A stretch of DNA of 64,000 bases from positions 1 to 64,000 of the forward strand of contig JALCZK010000215.1 of the NCBI GenBank assembly GCA_023935145.1, read 5' to 3'. A program made the translations under genes and the position numbers. Positions 1-8,999 of the stretch are shown here, piece by piece. The stretch comes from Bretschneidera sinensis. Lineage: Eukaryota > Streptophyta > Magnoliopsida > Brassicales > Akaniaceae. How positions within the stretch are numbered: the stretch's first letter is position 1; every line of letters starts with the position of its first letter. The notes under the pieces were generated by a model. It made no database searches, was not told the origin of the DNA, and saw nothing but the letters and a program-made list of their open reading frames with translations.

Positions 1-12
1 AATCAAGCGCGC

Positions 13-27
13 CTCCGCAGTCAAGCG
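13..27 (+). pseudogene. A-box-like 5S fragment in spacer (archetype, every unit)
   Basis: Fifteen bases align to 5S positions 44-58 with one mismatch (C where the 5S has T53). The fragment begins about 20 bp after the distal terminator of the preceding unit. It is the first of three collinear same-strand pieces suggesting a decayed extra 5S copy. Taken alone, a 14/15 match could be chance. Confidence 0.5.
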
Positions 28-53
28 ATCGTTACTACCGACAAGGGACTGGT

Positions 54-77
54 CATGGGCGAAAATGTACCGGATTG
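54..77 (+). pseudogene. Intermediate-element/C-box-start-like 5S fragment in spacer
   Basis: Aligns to 5S positions 61-84 with about 18 of 22 aligned bases identical and two single-base gaps, by hand. It keeps the GGGCGA and GTAC cores. About 26 bp of unrelated sequence separates it from the A-box-like piece, where a real 5S has two bases. It also contains the 9-mer GTACCGGAT, which recurs at the deletion junction of the S allele. Confidence 0.4.
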
Positions 78-187
78 CCTCGCGCCGTAGCGGGATCGGT
101 TTACCCTATTATGCTCCGCTTTTTCAGGGACAAAATCTTGTGCGTCGAAGGTTTCCTGGTCTTTTCTCAACCGGAGTTGTCGTTTTC

Positions 188-219
188 GGAGGTGGGGGAC
201 CACTGGGAAGTCCTCGTGT
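188..219 (+). pseudogene. Duplicated 3' end of 5S in spacer (archetype, every unit)
   Basis: Unit positions 203-219 match 5S positions 95-111 exactly (17/17). Weaker similarity extends left to about position 188, corresponding to 5S 81-94. The copy lies about 50 bp upstream of the 5S-like segment of the same unit and on the same strand. The L1d one-base deletion removes position 203, the first base of the exact match. Confidence 0.7.
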
Positions 220-241
220 GCGTCGGTCGAAGTCCACCTGC

Positions 242-247
242 TTATAT
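242..247 (+). promoter_or_regulatory. TATA-like upstream element of 5S (archetype)
   Basis: TTATAT lies at -29 to -24 relative to the first G of the 5S-like segment at 271. Plant 5S genes usually have a TATA-like motif near -28 and a C at -1, and both are present. I see no GC dinucleotide at -12, another common plant feature. In full-length alleles the motif is one base closer to the start. It is unchanged in all complete units except unit 93, where an extra A makes it TTATAAT. Confidence 0.7.
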
Positions 248-270
248 TCAGAGACCACCCATCACCTGAC

Positions 271-369
271 GGGTACCGGATCCCATCAGAACTCCGCAGT
301 TAAGCGTGCTTGGGCGAGAGTAGTACTAGGATGGGTGACCTCCTGGGAAGTCCTCGTGTTGCCACCCTC
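271..369 (+). pseudogene. 5S rRNA, S allele archetype (unit 1), 22-nt internal deletion
   Basis: Archetype of the S class. The first four bases, GGGT, are followed directly by 5S position 27, so nucleotides 5-26 are missing; the junction is unambiguous and creates GGTACC (KpnI). From 27 to about 113 the match to the plant consensus, as recalled, is complete. One extra C follows position 114, and the last two positions differ. The product would be about 99 nt against the usual 120 and would lack most of the 5' strand of helix I, loop A and the 5' strand of helix II, so it is very unlikely to work as ribosomal 5S. The internal promoter and terminator are intact, so it could still be transcribed (inference). 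Unit 1-407, T6. Confidence 0.9.
298..345 (+). promoter_or_regulatory. Pol III type 1 internal control region (archetype, S allele)
   Basis: Using the boundaries mapped for Arabidopsis 5S, the A box (5S 50-64) is 298-312, the intermediate element (67-72) 315-320 and the C box (80-97) 328-345. All three match the plant consensus in S alleles, because the 22-nt deletion ends upstream of the A box. In L1 and L2 alleles the A box is altered at 5S positions 51, 52 and 61, while the intermediate element and C box are intact. Confidence 0.8.
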
Positions 370-372
370 CCC

Positions 373-391
373 TTTTTACCCCTACTTTTTT
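373..391 (+). terminator. Bipartite oligo-T Pol III terminator (archetype)
   Basis: A T5 run (373-377) starts a few bases after the 5S 3' end, and a second run follows at 386-391. Position 385 is C or T between units, making the distal run T6 or T7. L1 alleles have a divergent intervening stretch and a T7 distal run. Runs of four or more Ts on the non-template strand are the usual Pol III stop, so the proximal run alone should suffice. Confidence 0.8.
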
Positions 392-677
392 CTTGAGCCA
401 CTTTAGCAATCAAGCGCGCCTCCGCAGTCAAGCGATCGTTACTACCGACAAGGGACTGGTCATGGGCGAAAATGTACCGGATTGCCTCGCGCCGTAGCGG
501 GATCGGTTTACCCTATTATGCTCCGCTTTTTCAGGGACAAAATCTTGTGCGTCGAAGGTTTCCTGGTCTTTTCTCAACCGGAGTTGTCGTTTTCGGAGGT
601 GGGGGACCACTGGGAAGTCCTCGTGTGCGTCGGTCGAAGTCCACCTGCTTATATTCAGAGACCACCCATCACCTGAC

Positions 678-776
678 GGGTACCGGATCCCATCAGAACT
701 CCGCAGTTAAGCGTGCTTGGGCGAGAGTAGTACTAGGATGGGTGACCTCCTGGGAAGTCCTCGTGTTGCCACCCTC
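678..776 (+). pseudogene. 5S rRNA, S allele
   Basis: Unit 2 (408-814), T7. Confidence 0.9.
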
Positions 777-1084
777 CCCTTTTTACCCCTATTTTTTTCT
801 TGAGCCACTTTAGCAATCAAGCGCGCCTCCGCAGTCAAGCGATCGTTACTACCGACAAGGGACTGGTCATGGGCGAAAATGTACCGGATTGCCTCGCGCC
901 GTAGCGGGATCGGTTTACCCTATTATGCTCCGCTTTTTCAGGGACAAAATCTTGTGCGTCGAAGGTTTCCTGGTCTTTTCTCAACCGGAGTTGTCGTTTT
1001 CGGAGGTGGGGGACCACTGGGAAGTCCTCGTGTGCGTCGGTCGAAGTCCACCTGCTTATATTCAGAGACCACCCATCACCTGAC

Positions 1085-1183
1085 GGGTACCGGATCCCAT
1101 CAGAACTCCGCAGTTAAGCGTGCTTGGGCGAGAGTAGTACTAGGATGGGTGACCTCCTGGGAAGTCCTCGTGTTGCCACCCTC
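1085..1183 (+). pseudogene. 5S rRNA, S allele
   Basis: Unit 3 (815-1221), T7. Confidence 0.9.
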
Positions 1184-1491
1184 CCCTTTTTACCCCTATT
1201 TTTTTCTTGAGCCACTTTAGCAATCAAGCGCGCCTCCGCAGTCAAGCGATCGTTACTACCGACAAGGGACTGGTCATGGGCGAAAATGTACCGGATTGCC
1301 TCGCGCCGTAGCGGGATCGGTTTACCCTATTATGCTCCGCTTTTTCAGGGACAAAATCTTGTGCGTCGAAGGTTTCCTGGTCTTTTCTCAACCGGAGTTG
1401 TCGTTTTCGGAGGTGGGGGACCACTGGGAAGTCCTCGTGTGCGTCGGTCGAAGTCCACCTGCTTATATTCAGAGACCACCCATCACCTGAC

Positions 1492-1590
1492 GGGTACCGG
1501 ATCCCATCAGAACTCCGCAGTTAAGCGTGCTTGGGCGAGAGTAGTACTAGGATGGGTGACCTCCTGGGAAGTCCTCGTGTTGCCACCCTC
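1492..1590 (+). pseudogene. 5S rRNA, S allele
   Basis: Unit 4 (1222-1628), T6. Confidence 0.9.
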
Positions 1591-1898
1591 CCCTTTTTAC
1601 CCCTACTTTTTTCTTGAGCCACTTTAGCAATCAAGCGCGCCTCCGCAGTCAAGCGATCGTTACTACCGACAAGGGACTGGTCATGGGCGAAAATGTACCG
1701 GATTGCCTCGCGCCGTAGCGGGATCGGTTTACCCTATTATGCTCCGCTTTTTCAGGGACAAAATCTTGTGCGTCGAAGGTTTCCTGGTCTTTTCTCAACC
1801 GGAGTTGTCGTTTTCGGAGGTGGGGGACCACTGGGAAGTCCTCGTGTGCGTCGGTCGAAGTCCACCTGCTTATATTCAGAGACCACCCATCACCTGAC

Positions 1899-1997
1899 GG
1901 GTACCGGATCCCATCAGAACTCCGCAGTTAAGCGTGCTTGGGCGAGAGTAGTACTAGGATGGGTGACCTCCTGGGAAGTCCTCGTGTTGCCACCCTC
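1899..1997 (+). pseudogene. 5S rRNA, S allele
   Basis: Unit 5 (1629-2035), T6. Confidence 0.9.
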
Positions 1998-2305
1998 CCC
2001 TTTTTACCCCTACTTTTTTCTTGAGCCACTTTAGCAATCAAGCGCGCCTCCGCAGTCAAGCGATCGTTACTACCGACAAGGGACTGGTCATGGGCGAAAA
2101 TGTACCGGATTGCCTCGCGCCGTAGCGGGATCGGTTTACCCTATTATGCTCCGCTTTTTCAGGGACAAAATCTTGTGCGTCGAAGGTTTCCTGGTCTTTT
2201 CTCAACCGGAGTTGTCGTTTTCGGAGGTGGGGGACCACTGGGAAGTCCTCGTGTGCGTCGGTCGAAGTCCACCTGCTTATATTCAGAGACCACCCATCAC
2301 CTGAC

Positions 2306-2404
2306 GGGTACCGGATCCCATCAGAACTCCGCAGTTAAGCGTGCTTGGGCGAGAGTAGTACTAGGATGGGTGACCTCCTGGGAAGTCCTCGTGTTGCCAC
2401 CCTC
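2306..2404 (+). pseudogene. 5S rRNA, S allele
   Basis: Unit 6 (2036-2442), T7. Confidence 0.9.
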
Positions 2405-2712
2405 CCCTTTTTACCCCTATTTTTTTCTTGAGCCACTTTAGCAATCAAGCGCGCCTCCGCAGTCAAGCGATCGTTACTACCGACAAGGGACTGGTCATGG
2501 GCGAAAATGTACCGGATTGCCTCGCGCCGTAGCGGGATCGGTTTACCCTATTATGCTCCGCTTTTTCAGGGACAAAATCTTGTGCGTCGAAGGTTTCCTG
2601 GTCTTTTCTCAACCGGAGTTGTCGTTTTCGGAGGTGGGGGACCACTGGGAAGTCCTCGTGTGCGTCGGTCGAAGTCCACCTGCTTATATTCAGAGACCAC
2701 CCATCACCTGAC

Positions 2713-2811
2713 GGGTACCGGATCCCATCAGAACTCCGCAGTTAAGCGTGCTTGGGCGAGAGTAGTACTAGGATGGGTGACCTCCTGGGAAGTCCTCGTG
2801 TTGCCACCCTC
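2713..2811 (+). pseudogene. 5S rRNA, S allele
   Basis: Unit 7 (2443-2849), T7. Confidence 0.9.
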
Positions 2812-3119
2812 CCCTTTTTACCCCTATTTTTTTCTTGAGCCACTTTAGCAATCAAGCGCGCCTCCGCAGTCAAGCGATCGTTACTACCGACAAGGGACTG
2901 GTCATGGGCGAAAATGTACCGGATTGCCTCGCGCCGTAGCGGGATCGGTTTACCCTATTATGCTCCGCTTTTTCAGGGACAAAATCTTGTGCGTCGAAGG
3001 TTTCCTGGTCTTTTCTCAACCGGAGTTGTCGTTTTCGGAGGTGGGGGACCACTGGGAAGTCCTCGTGTGCGTCGGTCGAAGTCCACCTGCTTATATTCAG
3101 AGACCACCCATCACCTGAC

Positions 3120-3218
3120 GGGTACCGGATCCCATCAGAACTCCGCAGTTAAGCGTGCTTGGGCGAGAGTAGTACTAGGATGGGTGACCTCCTGGGAAGT
3201 CCTCGTGTTGCCACCCTC
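3120..3218 (+). pseudogene. 5S rRNA, S allele
   Basis: Unit 8 (2850-3256), T6. Confidence 0.9.
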
Positions 3219-3526
3219 CCCTTTTTACCCCTACTTTTTTCTTGAGCCACTTTAGCAATCAAGCGCGCCTCCGCAGTCAAGCGATCGTTACTACCGACAA
3301 GGGACTGGTCATGGGCGAAAATGTACCGGATTGCCTCGCGCCGTAGCGGGATCGGTTTACCCTATTATGCTCCGCTTTTTCAGGGACAAAATCTTGTGCG
3401 TCGAAGGTTTCCTGGTCTTTTCTCAACCGGAGTTGTCGTTTTCGGAGGTGGGGGACCACTGGGAAGTCCTCGTGTGCGTCGGTCGAAGTCCACCTGCTTA
3501 TATTCAGAGACCACCCATCACCTGAC

Positions 3527-3625
3527 GGGTACCGGATCCCATCAGAACTCCGCAGTTAAGCGTGCTTGGGCGAGAGTAGTACTAGGATGGGTGACCTCCT
3601 GGGAAGTCCTCGTGTTGCCACCCTC
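3527..3625 (+). pseudogene. 5S rRNA, S allele
   Basis: Unit 9 (3257-3663), T6. Confidence 0.9.
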
Positions 3626-3933
3626 CCCTTTTTACCCCTACTTTTTTCTTGAGCCACTTTAGCAATCAAGCGCGCCTCCGCAGTCAAGCGATCGTTACTA
3701 CCGACAAGGGACTGGTCATGGGCGAAAATGTACCGGATTGCCTCGCGCCGTAGCGGGATCGGTTTACCCTATTATGCTCCGCTTTTTCAGGGACAAAATC
3801 TTGTGCGTCGAAGGTTTCCTGGTCTTTTCTCAACCGGAGTTGTCGTTTTCGGAGGTGGGGGACCACTGGGAAGTCCTCGTGTGCGTCGGTCGAAGTCCAC
3901 CTGCTTATATTCAGAGACCACCCATCACCTGAC

Positions 3934-4032
3934 GGGTACCGGATCCCATCAGAACTCCGCAGTTAAGCGTGCTTGGGCGAGAGTAGTACTAGGATGGGTG
4001 ACCTCCTGGGAAGTCCTCGTGTTGCCACCCTC
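3934..4032 (+). pseudogene. 5S rRNA, S allele
   Basis: Unit 10 (3664-4070), T7. Confidence 0.9.
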
Positions 4033-4340
4033 CCCTTTTTACCCCTATTTTTTTCTTGAGCCACTTTAGCAATCAAGCGCGCCTCCGCAGTCAAGCGATC
4101 GTTACTACCGACAAGGGACTGGTCATGGGCGAAAATGTACCGGATTGCCTCGCGCCGTAGCGGGATCGGTTTACCCTATTATGCTCCGCTTTTTCAGGGA
4201 CAAAATCTTGTGCGTCGAAGGTTTCCTGGTCTTTTCTCAACCGGAGTTGTCGTTTTCGGAGGTGGGGGACCACTGGGAAGTCCTCGTGTGCGTCGGTCGA
4301 AGTCCACCTGCTTATATTCAGAGACCACCCATCACCTGAC

Positions 4341-4439
4341 GGGTACCGGATCCCATCAGAACTCCGCAGTTAAGCGTGCTTGGGCGAGAGTAGTACTAGG
4401 ATGGGTGACCTCCTGGGAAGTCCTCGTGTTGCCACCCTC
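4341..4439 (+). pseudogene. 5S rRNA, S allele
   Basis: Unit 11 (4071-4477), T7. Confidence 0.9.
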
Positions 4440-4747
4440 CCCTTTTTACCCCTATTTTTTTCTTGAGCCACTTTAGCAATCAAGCGCGCCTCCGCAGTCA
4501 AGCGATCGTTACTACCGACAAGGGACTGGTCATGGGCGAAAATGTACCGGATTGCCTCGCGCCGTAGCGGGATCGGTTTACCCTATTATGCTCCGCTTTT
4601 TCAGGGACAAAATCTTGTGCGTCGAAGGTTTCCTGGTCTTTTCTCAACCGGAGTTGTCGTTTTCGGAGGTGGGGGACCACTGGGAAGTCCTCGTGTGCGT
4701 CGGTCGAAGTCCACCTGCTTATATTCAGAGACCACCCATCACCTGAC

Positions 4748-4846
4748 GGGTACCGGATCCCATCAGAACTCCGCAGTTAAGCGTGCTTGGGCGAGAGTAG
4801 TACTAGGATGGGTGACCTCCTGGGAAGTCCTCGTGTTGCCACCCTC
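4748..4846 (+). pseudogene. 5S rRNA, S allele
   Basis: Unit 12 (4478-4884), T6. Confidence 0.9.
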
Positions 4847-5153
4847 CCCTTTTTACCCCTACTTTTTTCTTGAGCCACTTTAGCAATCAAGCGCGCCTCC
4901 GCAGTCAAGCGATCGTTACTACCGACAAGGGACTGGTCATGGGCGAAAATGTACCGGATTGCCTCGCGCCGTAGCGGGATCGGTTTACCCTATTATGCTC
5001 CGCTTTTTCAGGGACAAAATCTTGTGCGTCGAAGGTTTCCTGGTCTTTTCTCAACCGGAGTTGTCGTTTTCGGAGGTGGGGGACCACTGGGAAGTCCTCG
5101 TGTGCGTCGGTCGAAGTCCACCTGCTTATATTCAGAGACCACCATCACCGGAC

Positions 5154-5273
5154 GGGTGCGATCATACCAGCACTAAAGCACCGGATCCCGTCAGAACTCC
5201 GCACATAAGCGTGGTTGGGCGAGAGTAGTACAAGGATGGGTGACCTCCTGGGAAGTCCTCGTGTTGTACCCCT
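5154..5273 (+). rRNA. 5S rRNA, L1 allele archetype (unit 13), full length
   Basis: Archetype of L1. It has the full 120-nt length, with the 5' region missing from S alleles. Against the recalled plant consensus it has seven substitutions: T24A, A37G, G51C, T52A, C61G, T79A and C114T. Positions 51, 52 and 61 lie in the A box. C61G would also put G opposite G17 in helix II, while C114T keeps a G-U pair in helix I. The C box is intact. L1-specific sequence runs from just upstream of the start, through the terminator, into the first 13 bases of the next unit. It could be a weakly expressed variant or a decaying gene; the sequence cannot decide. Unit 4885-5312, T7. Confidence 0.9.
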
Positions 5274-5582
5274 CCCCTTTTTACCCCCGTTTTTTTCTTG
5301 AGCCACTTTAGCAAACAAGCGTACCTCCGCAGTCAAGCGATCGTTACTACCGACAAGGGACTGGTCATGGGCGAAAATGTACCGGATTGCCTCGCGCCGT
5401 AGCGGGATCGGTTTACCCTATTATGCTCCGCTTTTTCAGGGACAAAATCTTGTGCGTCGAAGGTTTCCTGGTCTTTTCTCAACCGGAGTTGTCGTTTTCG
5501 GAGGTGGGGGACCACTGGGAAGTCCTCGTGTGCGTCGGTCGAAGTCCACCTGCTTATATTCAGAGACCACCCATCACCTGAC

Positions 5583-5681
5583 GGGTACCGGATCCCATCA
5601 GAACTCCGCAGTTAAGCGTGCTTGGGCGAGAGTAGTACTAGGATGGGTGACCTCCTGGGAAGTCCTCGTGTTGCCACCCTC
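5583..5681 (+). pseudogene. 5S rRNA, S allele
   Basis: Unit 14 (5313-5719), T7; begins with the L1-derived tail of unit 13. Confidence 0.9.
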
Positions 5682-5989
5682 CCCTTTTTACCCCTATTTT
5701 TTTCTTGAGCCACTTTAGCAATCAAGCGCGCCTCCGCAGTCAAGCGATCGTTACTACCGACAAGGGACTGGTCATGGGCGAAAATGTACCGGATTGCCTC
5801 GCGCCGTAGCGGGATCGGTTTACCCTATTATGCTCCGCTTTTTCAGGGACAAAATCTTGTGCGTCGAAGGTTTCCTGGTCTTTTCTCAACCGGAGTTGTC
5901 GTTTTCGGAGGTGGGGGACCACTGGGAAGTCCTCGTGTGCGTCGGTCGAAGTCCACCTGCTTATATTCAGAGACCACCCATCACCTGAC

Positions 5990-6088
5990 GGGTACCGGAT
6001 CCCATCAGAACTCCGCAGTTAAGCGTGCTTGGGCGAGAGTAGTACTAGGATGGGTGACCTCCTGGGAAGTCCTCGTGTTGCCACCCTC
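5990..6088 (+). pseudogene. 5S rRNA, S allele
   Basis: Unit 15 (5720-6126), T6. Confidence 0.9.
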
Positions 6089-6396
6089 CCCTTTTTACCC
6101 CTACTTTTTTCTTGAGCCACTTTAGCAATCAAGCGCGCCTCCGCAGTCAAGCGATCGTTACTACCGACAAGGGACTGGTCATGGGCGAAAATGTACCGGA
6201 TTTCCTCGCGCCGTAGCGGGATCGGTTTACCCTATTATGCTCCGCTTTTTCAGGGACAAAATCTTGTGCGTCGAAGGTTTCCTGGTCTTTTCTCAACCGG
6301 AGTTGTCGTTTTCGGAGGTGGGGGACCACTGGGAAGTCCTCGTGTGCGTCGGTCGAAGTCCACCTGCTTATATTCAGAGACCACCCATCACCTGAC

Positions 6397-6495
6397 GGGT
6401 ACCGGATCCCATCAGAACTCCGCAGTTAAGCGTGCTTGGGCGAGAGTAGTACTAGGATGGGTGACCTCCTGGGAAGTCCTCGTGTTGCCACCCTC
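6397..6495 (+). pseudogene. 5S rRNA, S allele
   Basis: Unit 16 (6127-6533), T7; private spacer G>T at 6203. Confidence 0.9.
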
Positions 6496-6803
6496 CCCTT
6501 TTTACCCCTATTTTTTTCTTGAGCCACTTTAGCAATCAAGCGCGCCTCCGCAGTCAAGCGATCGTTACTACCGACAAGGGACTGGTCATGGGCGAAAATG
6601 TACCGGATTGCCTCGCGCCGTAGCGGGATCGGTTTACCCTATTATGCTCCGCTTTTTCAGGGACAAAATCTTGTGCGTCGAAGGTTTCCTGGTCTTTTCT
6701 CAACCGGAGTTGTCGTTTTCGGAGGTGGGGGACCACTGGGAAGTCCTCGTGTGCGTCGGTCGAAGTCCACCTGCTTATATTCAGAGACCACCCATCACCT
6801 GAC

Positions 6804-6902
6804 GGGTACCGGATCCCATCAGAACTCCGCAGTTAAGCGTGCTTGGGCGAGAGTAGTACTAGGATGGGTGACCTCCTGGGAAGTCCTCGTGTTGCCACCC
6901 TC
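6804..6902 (+). pseudogene. 5S rRNA, S allele
   Basis: Unit 17 (6534-6940), T6. Confidence 0.9.
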
Positions 6903-7209
6903 CCCTTTTTACCCCTACTTTTTTCTTGAGCCACTTTAGCAATCAAGCGCGCCTCCGCAGTCAAGCGATCGTTACTACCGACAAGGGACTGGTCATGGGC
7001 GAAAATGTACCGGATTGCCTCGCGCCGTAGCGGGATCGGTTTACCCTATTATGCTCCGCTTTTTCAGGGACAAAATCTTGTGCGTCGAAGGTTTCCTGGT
7101 CTTTTCTCAACCGGAGTTGTCGTTTTCGGAGGTGGGGGACCACTGGGAAGTCCTCGTGTGCGTCGGTCGAAGTCCACCTGCTTATATTCAGAGACCACCA
7201 TCACCGGAC

Positions 7210-7329
7210 GGGTGCGATCATACCAGCACTAAAGCACCGGATCCCGTCAGAACTCCGCACATAAGCGTGGTTGGGCGAGAGTAGTACAAGGATGGGTGAC
7301 CTCCTGGGAAGTCCTCGTGTTGTACCCCT
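7210..7329 (+). rRNA. 5S rRNA, L1 allele
   Basis: Unit 18 (6941-7368), T7; same seven substitutions as unit 13. Confidence 0.9.
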
Positions 7330-7638
7330 CCCCTTTTTACCCCCGTTTTTTTCTTGAGCCACTTTAGCAAACAAGCGTACCTCCGCAGTCAAGCGATCGT
7401 TACTACCGACAAGGGACTGGTCATGGGCGAAAATGTACCGGATTGCCTCGCGCCGTAGCGGGATCGGTTTACCCTATTATGCTCCGCTTTTTCAGGGACA
7501 AAATCTTGTGCGTCGAAGGTTTCCTGGTCTTTTCTCAACCGGAGTTGTCGTTTTCGGAGGTGGGGGACCACTGGGAAGTCCTCGTGTGCGTCGGTCGAAG
7601 TCCACCTGCTTATATTCAGAGACCACCCATCACCTGAC

Positions 7639-7737
7639 GGGTACCGGATCCCATCAGAACTCCGCAGTTAAGCGTGCTTGGGCGAGAGTAGTACTAGGAT
7701 GGGTGACCTCCTGGGAAGTCCTCGTGTTGCCACCCTC
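7639..7737 (+). pseudogene. 5S rRNA, S allele
   Basis: Unit 19 (7369-7775), T7. Confidence 0.9.
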
Positions 7738-8044
7738 CCCTTTTTACCCCTATTTTTTTCTTGAGCCACTTTAGCAATCAAGCGCGCCTCCGCAGTCAAG
7801 CGATCGTTACTACCGACAAGGGACTGGTCATGGGCGAAAATGTACCGGATTGCCTCGCGCCGTAGCGGGATCGGTTTACCCTATTATGCTCCGCTTTTTC
7901 AGGGACAAAATCTTGTGCGTCGAAGGTTTCCTGGTCTTTTCTCAACCGGAGTTGTCGTTTTCGGAGGTGGGGGACCACTGGGAAGTCCTCGTGTGCGTCG
8001 GTCGAAGTCCACCTGCTTATATTCAGAGACCACCATCACCGGAC

Positions 8045-8165
8045 GGGTGCGATCATACCAGCACTAAAGCACCGGATCCCGTCAGAACTCCGCACATAAG
8101 CGTGGTTGGGCGAGAGTAGTACTAGGATGGGTGACCTCCTGGGAAGTCCTCGTGTTGCCACCCTC
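8045..8165 (+). rRNA. 5S rRNA, L2 allele archetype (unit 20), L1/S mosaic
   Basis: Archetype of L2. Positions 1-61 carry all L1 markers (T24A, A37G, G51C, T52A, C61G). From position 79 on it is S-like: T79, C114, the extra C after 114, and the S-type terminator and downstream spacer. The switch lies between window positions 8106 and 8123. All L2 and L2t units show the same switch, which suggests one exchange later amplified. It is full length at the 5' end with an altered A box, and about 121 nt long. Unit 7776-8203, T7. Confidence 0.9.
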
Positions 8166-8471
8166 CCCTTTTTACCCCTATTTTTTTCTTGAGCCACTTT
8201 AGCAATCAAGCGCGCCTCCGCAGTCAAGCGATCGTTACTACCGACAAGGGACTGGTCATGGGCGAAAATGTACCGGATTGCCTCGCGCCGTAGCGGGATC
8301 GGTTTACCCTATTATGCTCCGCTTTTTCAGGGACAAAATCTTGTGCGTCGAAGGTTTCCTGGTCTTTTCTCAACCGGAGTTGTCGTTTTCGGAGGTGGGG
8401 GACCATGGGAAGTCCTCGTGTGCGTCGGTCGAAGTCCACCTGCTTATATTCAGAGACCACCATCACCGGAC

Positions 8472-8591
8472 GGGTGCGATCATACCAGCACTAAAGCACC
8501 GGATCCCGTCAGAACTCCGCACATAAGCGTGGTTGGGCGAGAGTAGTACAAGGATGGGTGACCTCCTGGGAAGTCCTCGTGTTGTACCCCT
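8472..8591 (+). rRNA. 5S rRNA, L1d allele archetype (unit 21)
   Basis: The gene is identical to L1. The unit is 427 bp because one C (unit position 203) is missing from the spacer, creating an NcoI site at 8403-8408. All eight L1d units are followed by an S unit with G240T, so the pair duplicates together. Unit 8204-8630, T7. Confidence 0.9.
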
Positions 8592-8900
8592 CCCCTTTTT
8601 ACCCCCGTTTTTTTCTTGAGCCACTTTAGCAAACAAGCGTACCTCCGCAGTCAAGCGATCGTTACTACCGACAAGGGACTGGTCATGGGCGAAAATGTAC
8701 CGGATTGCCTCGCGCCGTAGCGGGATCGGTTTACCCTATTATGCTCCGCTTTTTCAGGGACAAAATCTTGTGCGTCGAAGGTTTCCTGGTCTTTTCTCAA
8801 CCGGAGTTGTCGTTTTCGGAGGTGGGGGACCACTGGGAAGTCCTCGTGTGCGTCGGTCGAAGTCCACCTTCTTATATTCAGAGACCACTCATCACCTGAC

Positions 8901-8999
8901 GGGTACCGGATCCCATCAGAACTCCGCAGTTAAGCGTGCTTGGGCGAGAGTAGTACTAGGATGGGTGACCTCCTGGGAAGTCCTCGTGTTGCCACCCTC
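8901..8999 (+). pseudogene. 5S rRNA, S allele (G240T, C259T)
   Basis: Unit 22 (8631-9037), T6; spacer G>T at 8870 and C>T at unit position 259. Confidence 0.9.

Larger units (their letters stand above)
1..270 (+). other. 5S spacer (non-transcribed part), archetype in unit 1
   Basis: About 270 bp precede each 5S-like segment. I see no credible coding gene here. It holds a degraded 5S relic in three pieces (13-27, 54-77, 188-219 in unit 1) and, at its right end, the upstream promoter element. CpG sites are common and largely undecayed between units. Class-marking sites by unit position: 60 (C, or A in later L2t), 149 (A, or T in L2t), 203 (C, deleted in L1d), 240 (G, or T in the S unit after every L1d), 258-260 (CCC in S, CC in L alleles) and 267 (T in S, G in L). 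Confidence 0.9.
1..4884 (+). repeat. Higher-order repeat: 4 units (1628 bp) x 3
   Basis: Twelve S units carry the distal-terminator barcode T6,T7,T7,T6 three times in succession. No other difference between these units was seen. The block ends where the first L1 allele appears (unit 13). Confidence 0.75.

Noticed and set aside
65..406. A 113-codon open frame on + and a 60-codon frame on - recurring in nearly every unit
   Set aside because: They run across the spacer, the 5S promoter and the terminator, change frame whenever the allele class changes length, and overlap each other on both strands. They are by-products of a repeated non-coding unit, not genes.
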